From assembly GCF_030717955.1 (NCBI RefSeq), contig NZ_JAUZVY010000005.1, positions 62,001-126,000 on the forward strand: a stretch of 64,000 bases of DNA, in the 5' to 3' direction. Shown here piece by piece: positions 8,914-16,941 of this stretch. Made by a program: the position numbers and the translations under genes. The DNA comes from Alkalimonas delamerensis. GTDB taxonomy: Bacteria > Pseudomonadota > Gammaproteobacteria > Enterobacterales > Alteromonadaceae. The number at the start of each line of letters is the position of its first letter. Position 1 is the first letter of the stretch. Under the pieces are notes generated by a model, which saw nothing but the letters and a program-made list of their open reading frames with translations, was not told the DNA's origin and made no database searches.

Positions 8914-9282
8914 ATGAAATCATCCAAGGGGTTTGCACTGATCACCACCTTATTATTGGCCACGGTGATGGTGCTTTTGGTGCTGGCTCTATTGCAAAGC
9001 AGTCAGCTCAGTCTTCGAATTGCGGATGCAGGCCAGCAAGCTCTTCAGGTACGGCAACAAGCCTGGCAACAGCATCTGCAACAGCAAGTCGCTGTAGAGC
9101 TGACACCTTTGGTTGCTGAGGTGGCTTGTCCGCCACTTTATGCCGCCTGGCAGGCTGAGCAGCTGGTCTGTCAGCGCTATCTTAAGGTGAGCTCGAAAGC
9201 ACAAGAACATTGGCTAGACAGTCAGGCAGCCAGTCTTGTGATGCAAATTCAACTGCAGTCGAAGGTAAAGTCCGATGATTAA
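8914..9282 (+). CDS. Second PilX-like minor pilin (short)
   Basis: 122 residues beginning MKSSKG|FALITTLLL. Position +5 is Thr, so the conserved Glu is absent, as in the PilX/GspK group. One hydrophobic helix is followed by a Gln-rich stretch and a Cys pair (VACPP, LVCQR). It is about 44 residues shorter than the first PilX. It follows the PilW-like gene by three bases and overlaps the unknown gene at 9275 by eight. The PilX call rests on the N-terminus and position. Confidence 0.65.
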   Translation: MKSSKGFALITTLLLATVMVLLVLALLQSSQLSLRIADAGQQALQVRQQAWQQHLQQQVAVELTPLVAEVACPPLYAAWQAEQLVCQRYLKVSSKAQEHWLDSQAASLVMQIQLQSKVKSDD

Positions 9283-10105
9283 GATGGTACTTCTCAGCAT
9301 CTGGTTGCAAGCTCCGCTTGACTGTTTTGAGCCGGCCGTTGTTGAGACAGACTATAGCATTTCAGCTCAGGGGGTGATAAAACGCGAGTCTCAGCATGGT
9401 GTGCCCTTACCGGCTGCGGTCGTAGTGGCAGATTTGAGCGACAGCGGCTGGTTGTTTAGCTCCCAACACACCGTGGTTCGAACGGTATTGCCGGTCACAG
9501 CGGTTTCCGGGCAGCGCCATTTTGAGCAGCTCATCTTGCTTGCTTATAATCCAGACCAACAAGCCGAGCAATTGCTGGCAGTGCGGCTATTCCACCAGCA
9601 GCCGTCGCCCTGGTATTTCAGTGATTTGCGGCCCTATCTGGATGATGACACCCTAGCCGCTGACGATGCGATTATCGCAGCCCAGTGGTTAGAGCTTCAG
9701 CTAGCTGCTGGCTGGTGGCTGCCTTTGGCCGGTAGAGCCATGCAGTTGCCGGAACTCTATGGTGGGATTTTGCACCTGCCTGTTGTTACAACATCCAGCT
9801 TTGATGATTGTCCTGAGCCTCCGTTGGATTTGGTGGTGCATTTCATTCATATGCATTCAGGTCACAGCACGGCTTCCTCCCAACAGCTGACTCTGCCAGA
9901 GCCGGCTCCCTTGCAATGGCATTTAAAGCCGCAGGGCGAGGTGTTTGAGCTATGGCTGCACCAGGCCGAACAGTTTTGGTTGTTACAACCGGAGCTGCAA
10001 CAAATTTTGCCGGATTGTCTGGATTGCACTGAGACCATTTCAGACACAGCCTGGCCAAAGTACCGGCCACTGGCTCATTTTTGGCTGGAGCAAGGAGTCT
10101 GGTAA
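9275..10105 (+). CDS. Unrecognised protein at the pilY1 position of the second pilin cluster
   Basis: 276 residues that I do not recognise. It starts inside the end of the PilX-like gene and its stop overlaps the start of the PilE-like gene (TAATG), so it is tightly coupled to both. The N-terminus (MIKMVLLSIWLQAP) is only weakly signal-like. The protein is unusually rich in Trp (12) and Gln, has Cys at 17, 179, 248 and 251 (CLDC), and a His patch HFIHMHSGH at 189-197. No vWA MIDAS, propeller or EF-hand loop is visible, so it is not a shortened PilY1. Position suggests an exported partner of the minor pilins; that is inference. Confidence 0.6.
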   Translation: MIKMVLLSIWLQAPLDCFEPAVVETDYSISAQGVIKRESQHGVPLPAAVVVADLSDSGWLFSSQHTVVRTVLPVTAVSGQRHFEQLILLAYNPDQQAEQLLAVRLFHQQPSPWYFSDLRPYLDDDTLAADDAIIAAQWLELQLAAGWWLPLAGRAMQLPELYGGILHLPVVTTSSFDDCPEPPLDLVVHFIHMHSGHSTASSQQLTLPEPAPLQWHLKPQGEVFELWLHQAEQFWLLQPELQQILPDCLDCTETISDTAWPKYRPLAHFWLEQGVW

Positions 10106-10509
10106 TGCATACAAACCGAGGCATCACCTTGATCGAACTGTGTCTGGCTGTGGTCATAATGGCTGTGCTAGCTAGCATTGCGTACCCGTCCTATGTGCAG
10201 TTTGTATTGCGGAGTCACCGTGTCGAAGCGACAGAAGCCTTATTGGCACTGGCCTCACGTCAAGAACTTTATTTCAGTGAGCAACGGCGTTACAGCGACT
10301 CCTTGGCCGATCTTGGCTTGAACGAGAGCCTCACCCCTTCCGGACGCTATCAACTTAGTGTGCAAGTGCTGGCGGAGGGGATGGGCTTTCTGCTGCAGGC
10401 GGATGCCCAGGGGTTGCAGAGTCAAGATACTGCCTGTGCAGCTTTTAGTGTGAACCACCTTGGACAGCGCAACACTGTGGTGTCATATCCAGAGCAATGT
10501 TGGCGTTAG
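10105..10509 (+). CDS. Second PilE-like minor pilin
   Basis: 134 residues, leader MHTNRG|ITLIELCLA with Glu at +5, then AYPSYVQFVLRSHR, close to the PilE pattern in the first operon. Cys near the C-terminus (DTACAAF, EQCW) match the expected disulfide positions. The ATG at 10105 overlaps the previous stop (TAATG) and has AAGGAG at 10092-10097; a TTG at 10081 is less likely. It ends the second cluster and runs convergently into the gene at 10523-11014. Confidence 0.75.
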   Translation: MHTNRGITLIELCLAVVIMAVLASIAYPSYVQFVLRSHRVEATEALLALASRQELYFSEQRRYSDSLADLGLNESLTPSGRYQLSVQVLAEGMGFLLQADAQGLQSQDTACAAFSVNHLGQRNTVVSYPEQCWR

Positions 10510-10522
10510 GGTACGAACAATT

Positions 10523-11014
10523 TTAAGAGGGGCAAGGGTGATTGTGGTGCTGCAAGCGACTGCGTCCGGCTTGATTCATGGTCAGGCTGTAGTGCCAGGA
10601 GCGGCCAGCTTCCGGACAATAGCGAAAGCTGCCATTTTCCAGTGGACCCAGACTGCCATCACGGCGAAAACTGAGCTGGTCACGGTGATAACTGAGATGA
10701 TGCGACGGATGCACTGGCGGCAGCTCCCGCACTGGCCGCCACTCATGCGACTGCCACAAGCTGATTTGCAATGGATGGGCAGACCAGTTGCTGCTGCAAT
10801 CGCTGCCATCGATAGGACAAACTCGAACCTGAGTCGCTTGTCCGCTGGCAAGCACTCTGGCGTAGGTTAACTGTTGGCTCAACTGCTTCATGTAGCTTTC
10901 TGCCCGCTGTTGGCTAACAAAGTTATTCCAGGATGGGACGCCAACGGTCGAAAAAAGGGTGACCAGGGTCAAAGCCACCATCATCTCAACTAAAGTCCAA
11001 CCAGTCTGACGCAT
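10523..11014 (-). CDS. FimT/GspH-like pseudopilin, convergent with the second pilin cluster
   Basis: 163 residues. The four-residue leader MRQTG|WTLVEMMVA has Glu at +5 but Trp, not Phe or Met, at +1. The helix is followed by a Cys-containing GspH-like domain (RVCPIDGSDC, SFRYCPEAG). With the five genes on the opposite strand it completes a full FimT-V-W-X-E set. It lies 60 bp downstream of nadE in the same direction but has its own AT-rich upstream region with TATAAT and a small inverted repeat. Confidence 0.7.
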   Translation of the reverse strand: MRQTGWTLVEMMVALTLVTLFSTVGVPSWNNFVSQQRAESYMKQLSQQLTYARVLASGQATQVRVCPIDGSDCSSNWSAHPLQISLWQSHEWRPVRELPPVHPSHHLSYHRDQLSFRRDGSLGPLENGSFRYCPEAGRSWHYSLTMNQAGRSRLQHHNHPCPS

Positions 11015-11023
11015 AATTCATTA

Positions 11024-11037
11024 TATTGTTCACAATA
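11024..11037. promoter_or_regulatory. Inverted repeat upstream of the FimT-like gene
   Basis: TATTGT-TC-ACAATA is a perfect 6-bp inverted repeat that overlaps a TATAAT-like -10 on the minus strand, 10 bp before the start of the FimT-like gene. It could be a small operator or chance in AT-rich DNA. Confidence 0.25.
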
Positions 11038-11074
11038 ATGCTAAATTATGGGCTGGAAGGCTTTTAATGTCAAT

Positions 11075-11926
11075 TTATTGTGATAAAAAATCCTGGTCGT
11101 AAATTGTTGGGATTGGCTGGCGCTTGTGCTGTGTCTTTAGGTAAATCTGGACTAACTGCTGTTGCTCTGCTGCTGAAACGGTTTTTCCCTCTAAAAAGTC
11201 ATCGATGGTGTCGTAGCTCAACCCCAGCGCTGCTTCATCGGCTTTTTGTGGCTGCAAGCACTCCAGATCCGCGGTGGGCACTTTATCCACCAGCTGTGCG
11301 GGAGCCCCAAGCCAGGCCGCAACTGCGCGAACCTGTCGTTTACTTAAACCAAACAAGGGAGCCAAATCGCAGGCACCATCGCCCCACTTGGTGTAAAAGC
11401 CAGTAATGTTTTCAGCCGAATGATCGGTACCCAGCACCAGACCACCCAGCAGTCCTGCCAAGTGATATTGAATCACCATCCGCGTCCGGGCTTTAACATT
11501 GCCTTTGCTAAAATCGACCCGATGGGCGTCATCGACATTTAATCCGGTGGCGGCTAAAGCTGCGGATGTCGCCTGATGAATGGCATCGGCGCCCGGTTGA
11601 ACATTAATGCTGAGTGCTTTGTTTGGCTGGATAAAGTCGATCGCCAGTTGAGCCTCGGTTTCATCGGCCTGATTGGCGTAGGGTAAGCGGACGGCCACAA
11701 ATTGATAGCGGCCTGCTTCGGCCTCGTTGAGTTCATTGATGGCCAGCTGGGCCAAACGGCCGCAGGTGGTGGAGTCCACACCACCACTAATACCAAGCAC
11801 CAGTGTGGTCAAACCGGATTGTTGCAGCTGAGCTTTAATAAAGTCGACCCGCCGCCGGACTTCCTGAGCTGGCTCGATACTTGGTTGGACGCGCATTTCG
11901 GCGATAATTTGTTCTGGTGTCATCAT
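11075..11926 (-). CDS. nadE: NH3-dependent NAD+ synthetase
   Basis: 283 residues, the length of the ammonia-dependent form without a glutaminase domain. The PP-loop motif SGGVDS is at 47-52. GTDHSAENITGFYTKWGDG is the conserved NadE segment binding deamido-NAD and ammonia. It converts nicotinate adenine dinucleotide to NAD+ with ATP in the cytoplasm. The start is the first of two adjacent ATGs behind AGGAAA. It is divergent from glnB across 74 bp. Confidence 0.95.
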   Translation of the reverse strand: MMTPEQIIAEMRVQPSIEPAQEVRRRVDFIKAQLQQSGLTTLVLGISGGVDSTTCGRLAQLAINELNEAEAGRYQFVAVRLPYANQADETEAQLAIDFIQPNKALSINVQPGADAIHQATSAALAATGLNVDDAHRVDFSKGNVKARTRMVIQYHLAGLLGGLVLGTDHSAENITGFYTKWGDGACDLAPLFGLSKRQVRAVAAWLGAPAQLVDKVPTADLECLQPQKADEAALGLSYDTIDDFLEGKTVSAAEQQQLVQIYLKTQHKRQPIPTIYDQDFLSQ

Positions 11927-11951
11927 GGTTTCCTGCTTATACCCAATCGCT

Positions 11952-11980
11952 TTGAGATAATGCTATCATAGAGTTAGTCT
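11952..11980 (+). promoter_or_regulatory. Candidate sigma-70 promoter of glnB
   Basis: TTGAGA (11952-11957) and TAGTCT (11975-11980) are spaced by 17 bp, with a predicted start near 11987, a few bases before the ribosome binding region of glnB. The -35 is good and the -10 weak. Confidence 0.4.
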
Positions 11981-12000
11981 GGGTTCAGGTGGTCGTGTGC

Positions 12001-12339
12001 ATGAAAAAAATTGAAGCAATTATCAAGCCTTTTAAACTGGATGATGTTCGGGAAGCCTTGGCCGAAATTAACATCACTGGTATGACGGTAACAGAAGTCA
12101 AAGGCTTTGGTCGTCAAAAAGGGCATACCGAGTTGTACCGGGGTGCCGAATACATGGTGGACTTTCTGCCGAAAGTGAAGCTGGAGATTGTCGTCAGCGA
12201 CGATCAGGTGGAGCGTTGTCTTGAAGCCATTACCAAAACTGCGCATACCGGCCGGATTGGTGACGGCAAAATCTTTGTGCTGGATGTTGGCCGGGTGATC
12301 CGGATCCGCACCGGCGAGGAAGATGAAGAAGCCATCTAA
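12001..12339 (+). CDS. glnB: Nitrogen regulatory protein P-II
   Basis: 112 residues, nearly identical in pattern to enterobacterial GlnB. The T-loop carries the uridylylation site Tyr51 in YRGAEYMVDF, and Asp54 (GlnK usually has Asn there). The C-terminus RIRTGEEDEEAI is GlnB-like. It signals 2-oxoglutarate and nitrogen status to NtrB and GlnE. I chose the ATG at 12001; a GTG at 11989 would add residues absent from the family. No amtB is adjacent, which also favours GlnB over GlnK. Confidence 0.95.
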   Translation: MKKIEAIIKPFKLDDVREALAEINITGMTVTEVKGFGRQKGHTELYRGAEYMVDFLPKVKLEIVVSDDQVERCLEAITKTAHTGRIGDGKIFVLDVGRVIRIRTGEEDEEAI

Positions 12340-13291
12340 GCATCTTGTGCTGCTTGGGGGAGGCTGGCTGTGCCTTTATGCACTCTTTGCCTCACATTCT
12401 GTTGCAAATGAAGTTCTGGAACAGGTATTGCTGGATATTCAGCAGCTTTCCTCCGAAGCAAAGCAAGGCAGGGAAACCGGTACCGAGGGCGCTGCCTTAA
12501 CGCGCGACTGGTTAAAGCAACGCTTTGCAGAATTGGATGTCGCTTCATGGCAGGACTCCTATGCAGCTCCATTTCGCTACCGGCAAGGACGGCATACCAA
12601 GGAAGGGGTCAACCTCCAAGGTTGGTTGCCTGGCTGTCCTGACGCACCGGGTTATATCGTTATTAGCGCCCATTACGATCATTTGGGCAAGCGTGGTCGT
12701 CGTATTTACCCGGGGGCCAATGACAATGCTTCCGGCGTGGCCGCAATGTTGGCGTTAATCCGACAGTTGAAACAACTCGATGCCCCTTGTCGCGCTTATC
12801 ATTACATCCTGCTGGCAACGGATGCCGAAGAAAATGGTTTGCATGGCAGTGCTGCTTTTGTTCGTCAGCCACCCGTTGCTCTGGAACAGATAGTGCTCAA
12901 CATCAACCTGGATATGCTGGCTCGCTCAGAGCCGCGTGGGCAGTTATTTATTACGGGTGCCAGACGCGTGCCAGGGTTAAGAACACACTTACAGCAGCAT
13001 CAGGGCCAGTTGCGGCTTGTCTTTTTAACGGACAGAGGGCCATTGCAAGCAGGCTCACTACAGCCGCTGTATGATTGGCGAAATAGCAGCGATCACGCGT
13101 ATTTTCACCGGGCCGGCATCCCTTATCTGTTTTTTGGTGGGATGCCGTTCACGGATTATCATAGCCCGAATGATCAATGGCAGCGGATCGATGCAGAGTT
13201 TTTAAGTCAGGTGATGACGATCATTGGTCAAACCATCCTATGGCTTGAAAATGAAACGGATGTTCTTGGTCTCTCGTCCGACTCAAATTAG
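12323..13291 (+). CDS. Exported M28-family zinc aminopeptidase
   Basis: 322 residues with an N-terminal signal peptide (hydrophobic segment about 8-27). The M28 metal ligands are visible in order: His in SAHYDHLG, the bridging Asp in GANDNASG, Glu in DAEENG, Asp in NINLDML and the final His in TDYHSPND. It should release N-terminal residues from peptides in the periplasm or outside the cell. The ATG lies inside the last 17 bases of glnB, so translation may be coupled. The substrate cannot be read from the sequence. Confidence 0.85.
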   Translation: MKKPSKHLVLLGGGWLCLYALFASHSVANEVLEQVLLDIQQLSSEAKQGRETGTEGAALTRDWLKQRFAELDVASWQDSYAAPFRYRQGRHTKEGVNLQGWLPGCPDAPGYIVISAHYDHLGKRGRRIYPGANDNASGVAAMLALIRQLKQLDAPCRAYHYILLATDAEENGLHGSAAFVRQPPVALEQIVLNINLDMLARSEPRGQLFITGARRVPGLRTHLQQHQGQLRLVFLTDRGPLQAGSLQPLYDWRNSSDHAYFHRAGIPYLFFGGMPFTDYHSPNDQWQRIDAEFLSQVMTIIGQTILWLENETDVLGLSSDSN

Positions 13292-14790
13292 TCCAACCCC
13301 GGCAAAGCCAGTTGACTATTTGCTCGTCTTTTCGGTCGCTTACCAGCGCTTCTGCGGCTGGCATGGCGCTGCAATACACAGGCTTTCTGAGATGCCCAAA
13401 GGCTTGGATCCTGTTGCTGCAGCCAGTTTTTCAACGCCTTTCTTCCCTCAGCAATAGCCATGTCTGGCAGAATCACGGGTGCTGGATAATGGGTATCAAG
13501 CTGACACCCCAACTGCTGCTGCATGCTAACCGGCATTAGCCAGGGCGTATGGATCCAGCTGGTTGGTACCCGGCGAAGCTCCGGTACCCAGCGCCGGATG
13601 AACTGCCCTTTGGGATCGCGCTCCTGGCTTTGTTTGACCGGATTGTACATCCGGTTGACATTGATACCAGTGACACCGGCTTGCATCTGAATTTGTGGGT
13701 AATGAATACCAGGCTCGTAATCAATAAAGCACTTTGCAAGATGCAAAGCCAGCGGGCGCCAGGGCAGTCCGAGATAATAACTGGCAAAAGAAACCAGCAT
13801 TGCCCGTCCCCTGAAATGGAGCCAGCCGGTTGCCAGCAAAGCACGCATACAAGCATCGATCAGTGGGTATCCGGTGGTGCCTTGACACCAACTCAGGTAG
13901 CGATGTTGATCAAAGGTGCTGTCCCGAAAGCCCAAAAAACCCGGATGCATGGCCTGAAACTCAAGTTCCGGTTCGTCCTCAAGCTTTTGGATAAAATGAC
14001 AATGCCAGCGCAGGCGCGAGATAAAGGCTTGCAATGCGCGTGCGTTTGTCAGCTTCCCTCGGGCCAGCTGTGTTTGCTGGATCAGCGATCGCAAGCCAAG
14101 TTGACCGTAGGCCAGGTAGGGACTTAACCGAGAGCTGAACTCAAAGGCTTCGGCAGGGCGGCCAATCCCATGCAGATAGTGACGATGGCGCTCACTAAAA
14201 AAAGAAGAAACCAAGGATGCTGATGGTCCTGGAAAGCTTTGAGTGCATGCAGGCAGATCACGCATGCGGCTAAGCTTGGGCCAACTCCAGTGCTCAGGCT
14301 GATGCAGCGGCGATAAGGCTACCGGCGGCTTTGCCTGTGGCTGACTCAGCCAGGCGTCGCTTTCTTTTTGCCACAAGTCTCGATTGTGCAAACCACGGAA
14401 TACACCAAACTGACGGTACTGATGCCATGCTATCCCATGCTTTTTTAAGGCATGCCCAACGGCCAGGTCGCGTTGATAGGTCCAAAGGTTGCCGGTTTCT
14501 TCATGGCTGTGGACTGCTGTGATACCGTGTTGCTGACACAATCGAAGCAAGACCCGGCTAGCAGCTCCTGTTTCAATCAATAAAGGTTGACCCAGCGCAG
14601 TCAGCTTGTCATTCAAGTTGATCAGACACTTTTGAATAAAGTGCCAATGGCGCAGTGATGTATCGGGTTGTTGCCAGTAATCGGGTTCAATGATGTAGAC
14701 CGGCAGCAGCGGACCTTGTTGAGCCGCTGCTGATAGAGCCATGTGATCCTCGCAACGAAGATCGCGCTTGAACCAGACCAATTGCCTCAC
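13288..14790 (-). CDS. Cryptochrome/photolyase family protein (FAD-binding)
   Basis: 500 residues. It begins RQLVWFKRDLRCEDHMAL, the Rossmann-like antenna domain of class I photolyases. The C-terminal FAD domain shows SSRLSPYLAYGQL, LIDACMRALLATGWLHFRGR and YEPGIHYPQIQMQAG. A basic C-terminal tail (RRSAGKRPKRR) follows. The start is GTG in a GTGA overlap with the upstream photolyase-like gene. Either pyrimidine-dimer repair or blue-light signalling is possible; the exact subclass is not decided here. It ends convergently against the M28 peptidase gene with a 4-bp overlap. Confidence 0.85.
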   Translation of the reverse strand: MRQLVWFKRDLRCEDHMALSAAAQQGPLLPVYIIEPDYWQQPDTSLRHWHFIQKCLINLNDKLTALGQPLLIETGAASRVLLRLCQQHGITAVHSHEETGNLWTYQRDLAVGHALKKHGIAWHQYRQFGVFRGLHNRDLWQKESDAWLSQPQAKPPVALSPLHQPEHWSWPKLSRMRDLPACTQSFPGPSASLVSSFFSERHRHYLHGIGRPAEAFEFSSRLSPYLAYGQLGLRSLIQQTQLARGKLTNARALQAFISRLRWHCHFIQKLEDEPELEFQAMHPGFLGFRDSTFDQHRYLSWCQGTTGYPLIDACMRALLATGWLHFRGRAMLVSFASYYLGLPWRPLALHLAKCFIDYEPGIHYPQIQMQAGVTGINVNRMYNPVKQSQERDPKGQFIRRWVPELRRVPTSWIHTPWLMPVSMQQQLGCQLDTHYPAPVILPDMAIAEGRKALKNWLQQQDPSLWASQKACVLQRHASRRSAGKRPKRRANSQLALPGLD

Positions 14791-16319
14791 AAGCTATCCA
14801 GTTGACTCAACACCTGCCTGGCCCGGCTGAGAATGGCATCTTGCTCTTGTTCACTTTTGTTGTGCCATTGTCGATAGGCCAGTTGCAAACGGGCGTTGCC
14901 ACCCAGCTTCGTTTCATTTCTCGCCAAAAAGTCCCAATACAGGCTGTTAAAAGGACAGGCTTTGTCGCCGTGTGCCTTGTCAACCTGATAGGGGCAGTGC
15001 TGGCAGTAATTGCTCATCCGCTTGATGTACTTGCCACTGGCGGCATAGGGCTTTGATGCCAGCACGCCGTCATCGGCAAACAGGGCCATGCCCAGAGTAT
15101 TGGGTAGCTCGACCCATTCAAAGGCATCGGCATAAACTGCCAGATACCAGTCGGTCACTTCATCTGGCGCCAATCCTGCCAGCAAGGCAAAATTGCCGGT
15201 CACCATCAGCCGATGAATATGATGCGAGTAGGCATGGTCGATGGTGCTTTTCAGTGCTTGCTGCATGCAGCGCATCTGCGTATCGCCATTCCAGTAAAAG
15301 TGTGGCAAAGGGCGGCTGGCGCCAAGCGTATTGCGCTGCTGGTACTCCGGCATCAGCAGCCAATACAGGCCGCGGACAAATTCACGCCAGCCAATCAACT
15401 GACGAATAAAGCCTTCGGCGGCGTTCAGAGGCACCTGGCCATCTTTGTATGCCTGCTCGACTTTCAGGCACATCCAGCGCACATCCAGCAAGCCAATATT
15501 CAGGTAAAAAGAGCAGATGCTGTGAAATAAAAAGGGCTGATCCAGCAGCATGGCGTCCTGATAGTCACCAAACTGAGCCAGCTGCTTTTCAACAAAGTGC
15601 AAAAAGGCTTGCCGGGCCTCTTTGCCAGTGACGGCAAGCCGGAATTGGTGGGCATCGCCCATGTTGCTTGGAAACTTCTCAGCAACCAGTGCAATGACGT
15701 CCTGAGTGATGGCATCGGGTTCAAACTGCAGTGGTGGCACCTGTTCAAGATCCGGTGGGCAGGCCTTGCGGTTGGCTTTGTCGTAATTCCACTTCCCCCC
15801 TTCAGGCTGTTGTTGATCGGTCATCAGCAAGCGGGTAAAGCGCCGCATTTCACGGTAAAAATATTCCATCCGAAATTGCTGCCGATCCTTAGCCCAGTGG
15901 GCAAATTGCTCGCGCGTGCACAAAAAGCGATCGTCGGTCAGTTGTTGCACCGGCCGGTCAAACTGCTGTTGCCAGCAGGCGATTTCTTGCTCCAACCGGT
16001 ATTCACCGCACTCGGTAATCAGCAGCTCGGTTAGCTCAGGGTGTTGCTTGAGCGCGTAAGCAACAGCGTCGGTCAGACTGGCGATTTCGGGGGCTTCACC
16101 AAATTTGAGGTAGAGCACCTGGTGTCCAAGCTGTTGTAAGGTTTGGGCGAAATGGCGCATGGCGCTAAAAATCAGCACCAGTTTATGGCTGTGGTGCTGC
16201 ACATAGCTGGCTTCTTGCTGCACTTCGGCCAGCATAATCACATCGTCCGGTTCGACCGCTCTCAGGCTGGCAACGGCAGGGCTGAGCTGGTCACCCAGTA
16301 ACACTACAAGACGGGGCAT
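14787..16319 (-). CDS. Iron-sulfur bacterial cryptochrome/(6-4) photolyase (FeS-BCP, PhrB/CryB type)
   Basis: About 510 residues from ATG at 16319. It opens MPRLVVLLGDQLSP, the usual FeS-BCP N-terminus; an in-frame TTG at 16382 would add 21 unconserved residues. The cluster ligands of this family are present: Cys in QMRCMQQA, the pair in NYCQHCPY and one in KACPFNSLY. PNTLGMALFADDG is also typical. Family members repair (6-4) photoproducts using FAD, a lumazine antenna and a 4Fe-4S cluster. It overlaps the second photolyase gene by GTGA, so both are made together. Confidence 0.88.
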   Translation of the reverse strand: MPRLVVLLGDQLSPAVASLRAVEPDDVIMLAEVQQEASYVQHHSHKLVLIFSAMRHFAQTLQQLGHQVLYLKFGEAPEIASLTDAVAYALKQHPELTELLITECGEYRLEQEIACWQQQFDRPVQQLTDDRFLCTREQFAHWAKDRQQFRMEYFYREMRRFTRLLMTDQQQPEGGKWNYDKANRKACPPDLEQVPPLQFEPDAITQDVIALVAEKFPSNMGDAHQFRLAVTGKEARQAFLHFVEKQLAQFGDYQDAMLLDQPFLFHSICSFYLNIGLLDVRWMCLKVEQAYKDGQVPLNAAEGFIRQLIGWREFVRGLYWLLMPEYQQRNTLGASRPLPHFYWNGDTQMRCMQQALKSTIDHAYSHHIHRLMVTGNFALLAGLAPDEVTDWYLAVYADAFEWVELPNTLGMALFADDGVLASKPYAASGKYIKRMSNYCQHCPYQVDKAHGDKACPFNSLYWDFLARNETKLGGNARLQLAYRQWHNKSEQEQDAILSRARQVLSQLDSL

Positions 16320-16408
16320 GGCGGTTGTCCGGTAATCATCGTATTGGAGGTTACGTACTGTTATGGCATTGCGATCATGCAAAATCTGTTGGCGACTAAG
16401 CTGTACTT

Positions 16409-16427
16409 AATGTTATGTTATATTGTT
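16409..16427. promoter_or_regulatory. Zur-like box upstream of dksA2
   Basis: AATGTTATG-T-TATATTGTT aligns with the gammaproteobacterial Zur site AATGTTATA-W-TATAACATT: 8 of 9 in the left half, 6 of 9 in the right. It lies 20 bp before the dksA2 start, in the region shared with the divergent photolyase operon. Zur would repress when zinc is plentiful. The site is imperfect; support comes from the zinc-related genes behind it. Confidence 0.55.
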
Positions 16428-16447
16428 ACTCATTGGTGGAGGGTGCC

Positions 16448-16861
16448 ATGCTAACCGAACAGCAATTACTGGCGATGCCAAAGCAAGACTACATGAATGC
16501 GGCCCAGCTGCATTACTTTGAGCAGCTACTGCGCGAACAGCGGCAAACGCTGCAACAGCGAATAGAGCAAAGTAAGCAGCAGTTAGGCAGCAGAGAAACA
16601 GAGCCGGACGAGTTGGACCGGGCGCTGATTGAAGAAGAAAACCGCCAAAGCCTGCGGCTGGTTGAGCGGGAGTATTTTTTGCTGCGCAAAATTGAACAGG
16701 CGCTGGATCGCATTGCCAGTAAAGACTATGGCTTTTGCAACGAGACGGGCCAACCGATAGGGCTCAAACGTTTGCTGGCCCGGCCAACCGCCGAGTTGTG
16801 CCTGGATGCCAAAGAGCGGCAGGAGCTGCAAGAAAAACACTTTAGCAAGCGCCGTGGCTAG
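16448..16861 (+). CDS. dksA2: DksA2-type zinc-independent RNA polymerase regulator
   Basis: 137 residues. DksA-like coiled coil with tip residues D54, D57 and A59, matching E. coli DksA D71/D74/A76. In the globular domain two of the four zinc Cys are gone: C97-x2-T100 and C118-x2-A121 (FCNET and LCLDA). This C/T/C/A pattern is that of the zinc-free paralogue known in Pseudomonas, which replaces DksA when zinc is scarce and works with ppGpp at ribosomal promoters. ATG with GGAGGG just upstream. It is followed by zrgA and preceded by a Zur-like box. Confidence 0.85.
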   Translation: MLTEQQLLAMPKQDYMNAAQLHYFEQLLREQRQTLQQRIEQSKQQLGSRETEPDELDRALIEEENRQSLRLVEREYFLLRKIEQALDRIASKDYGFCNETGQPIGLKRLLARPTAELCLDAKERQELQEKHFSKRRG

Positions 16862-16941
16862 GTCAACACGGCCGAGTACTTTGCAACGGCCTGATAGCAG
16901 CGTATGATACAAATTGACAACATCAACAAAGGATTCTGGCC

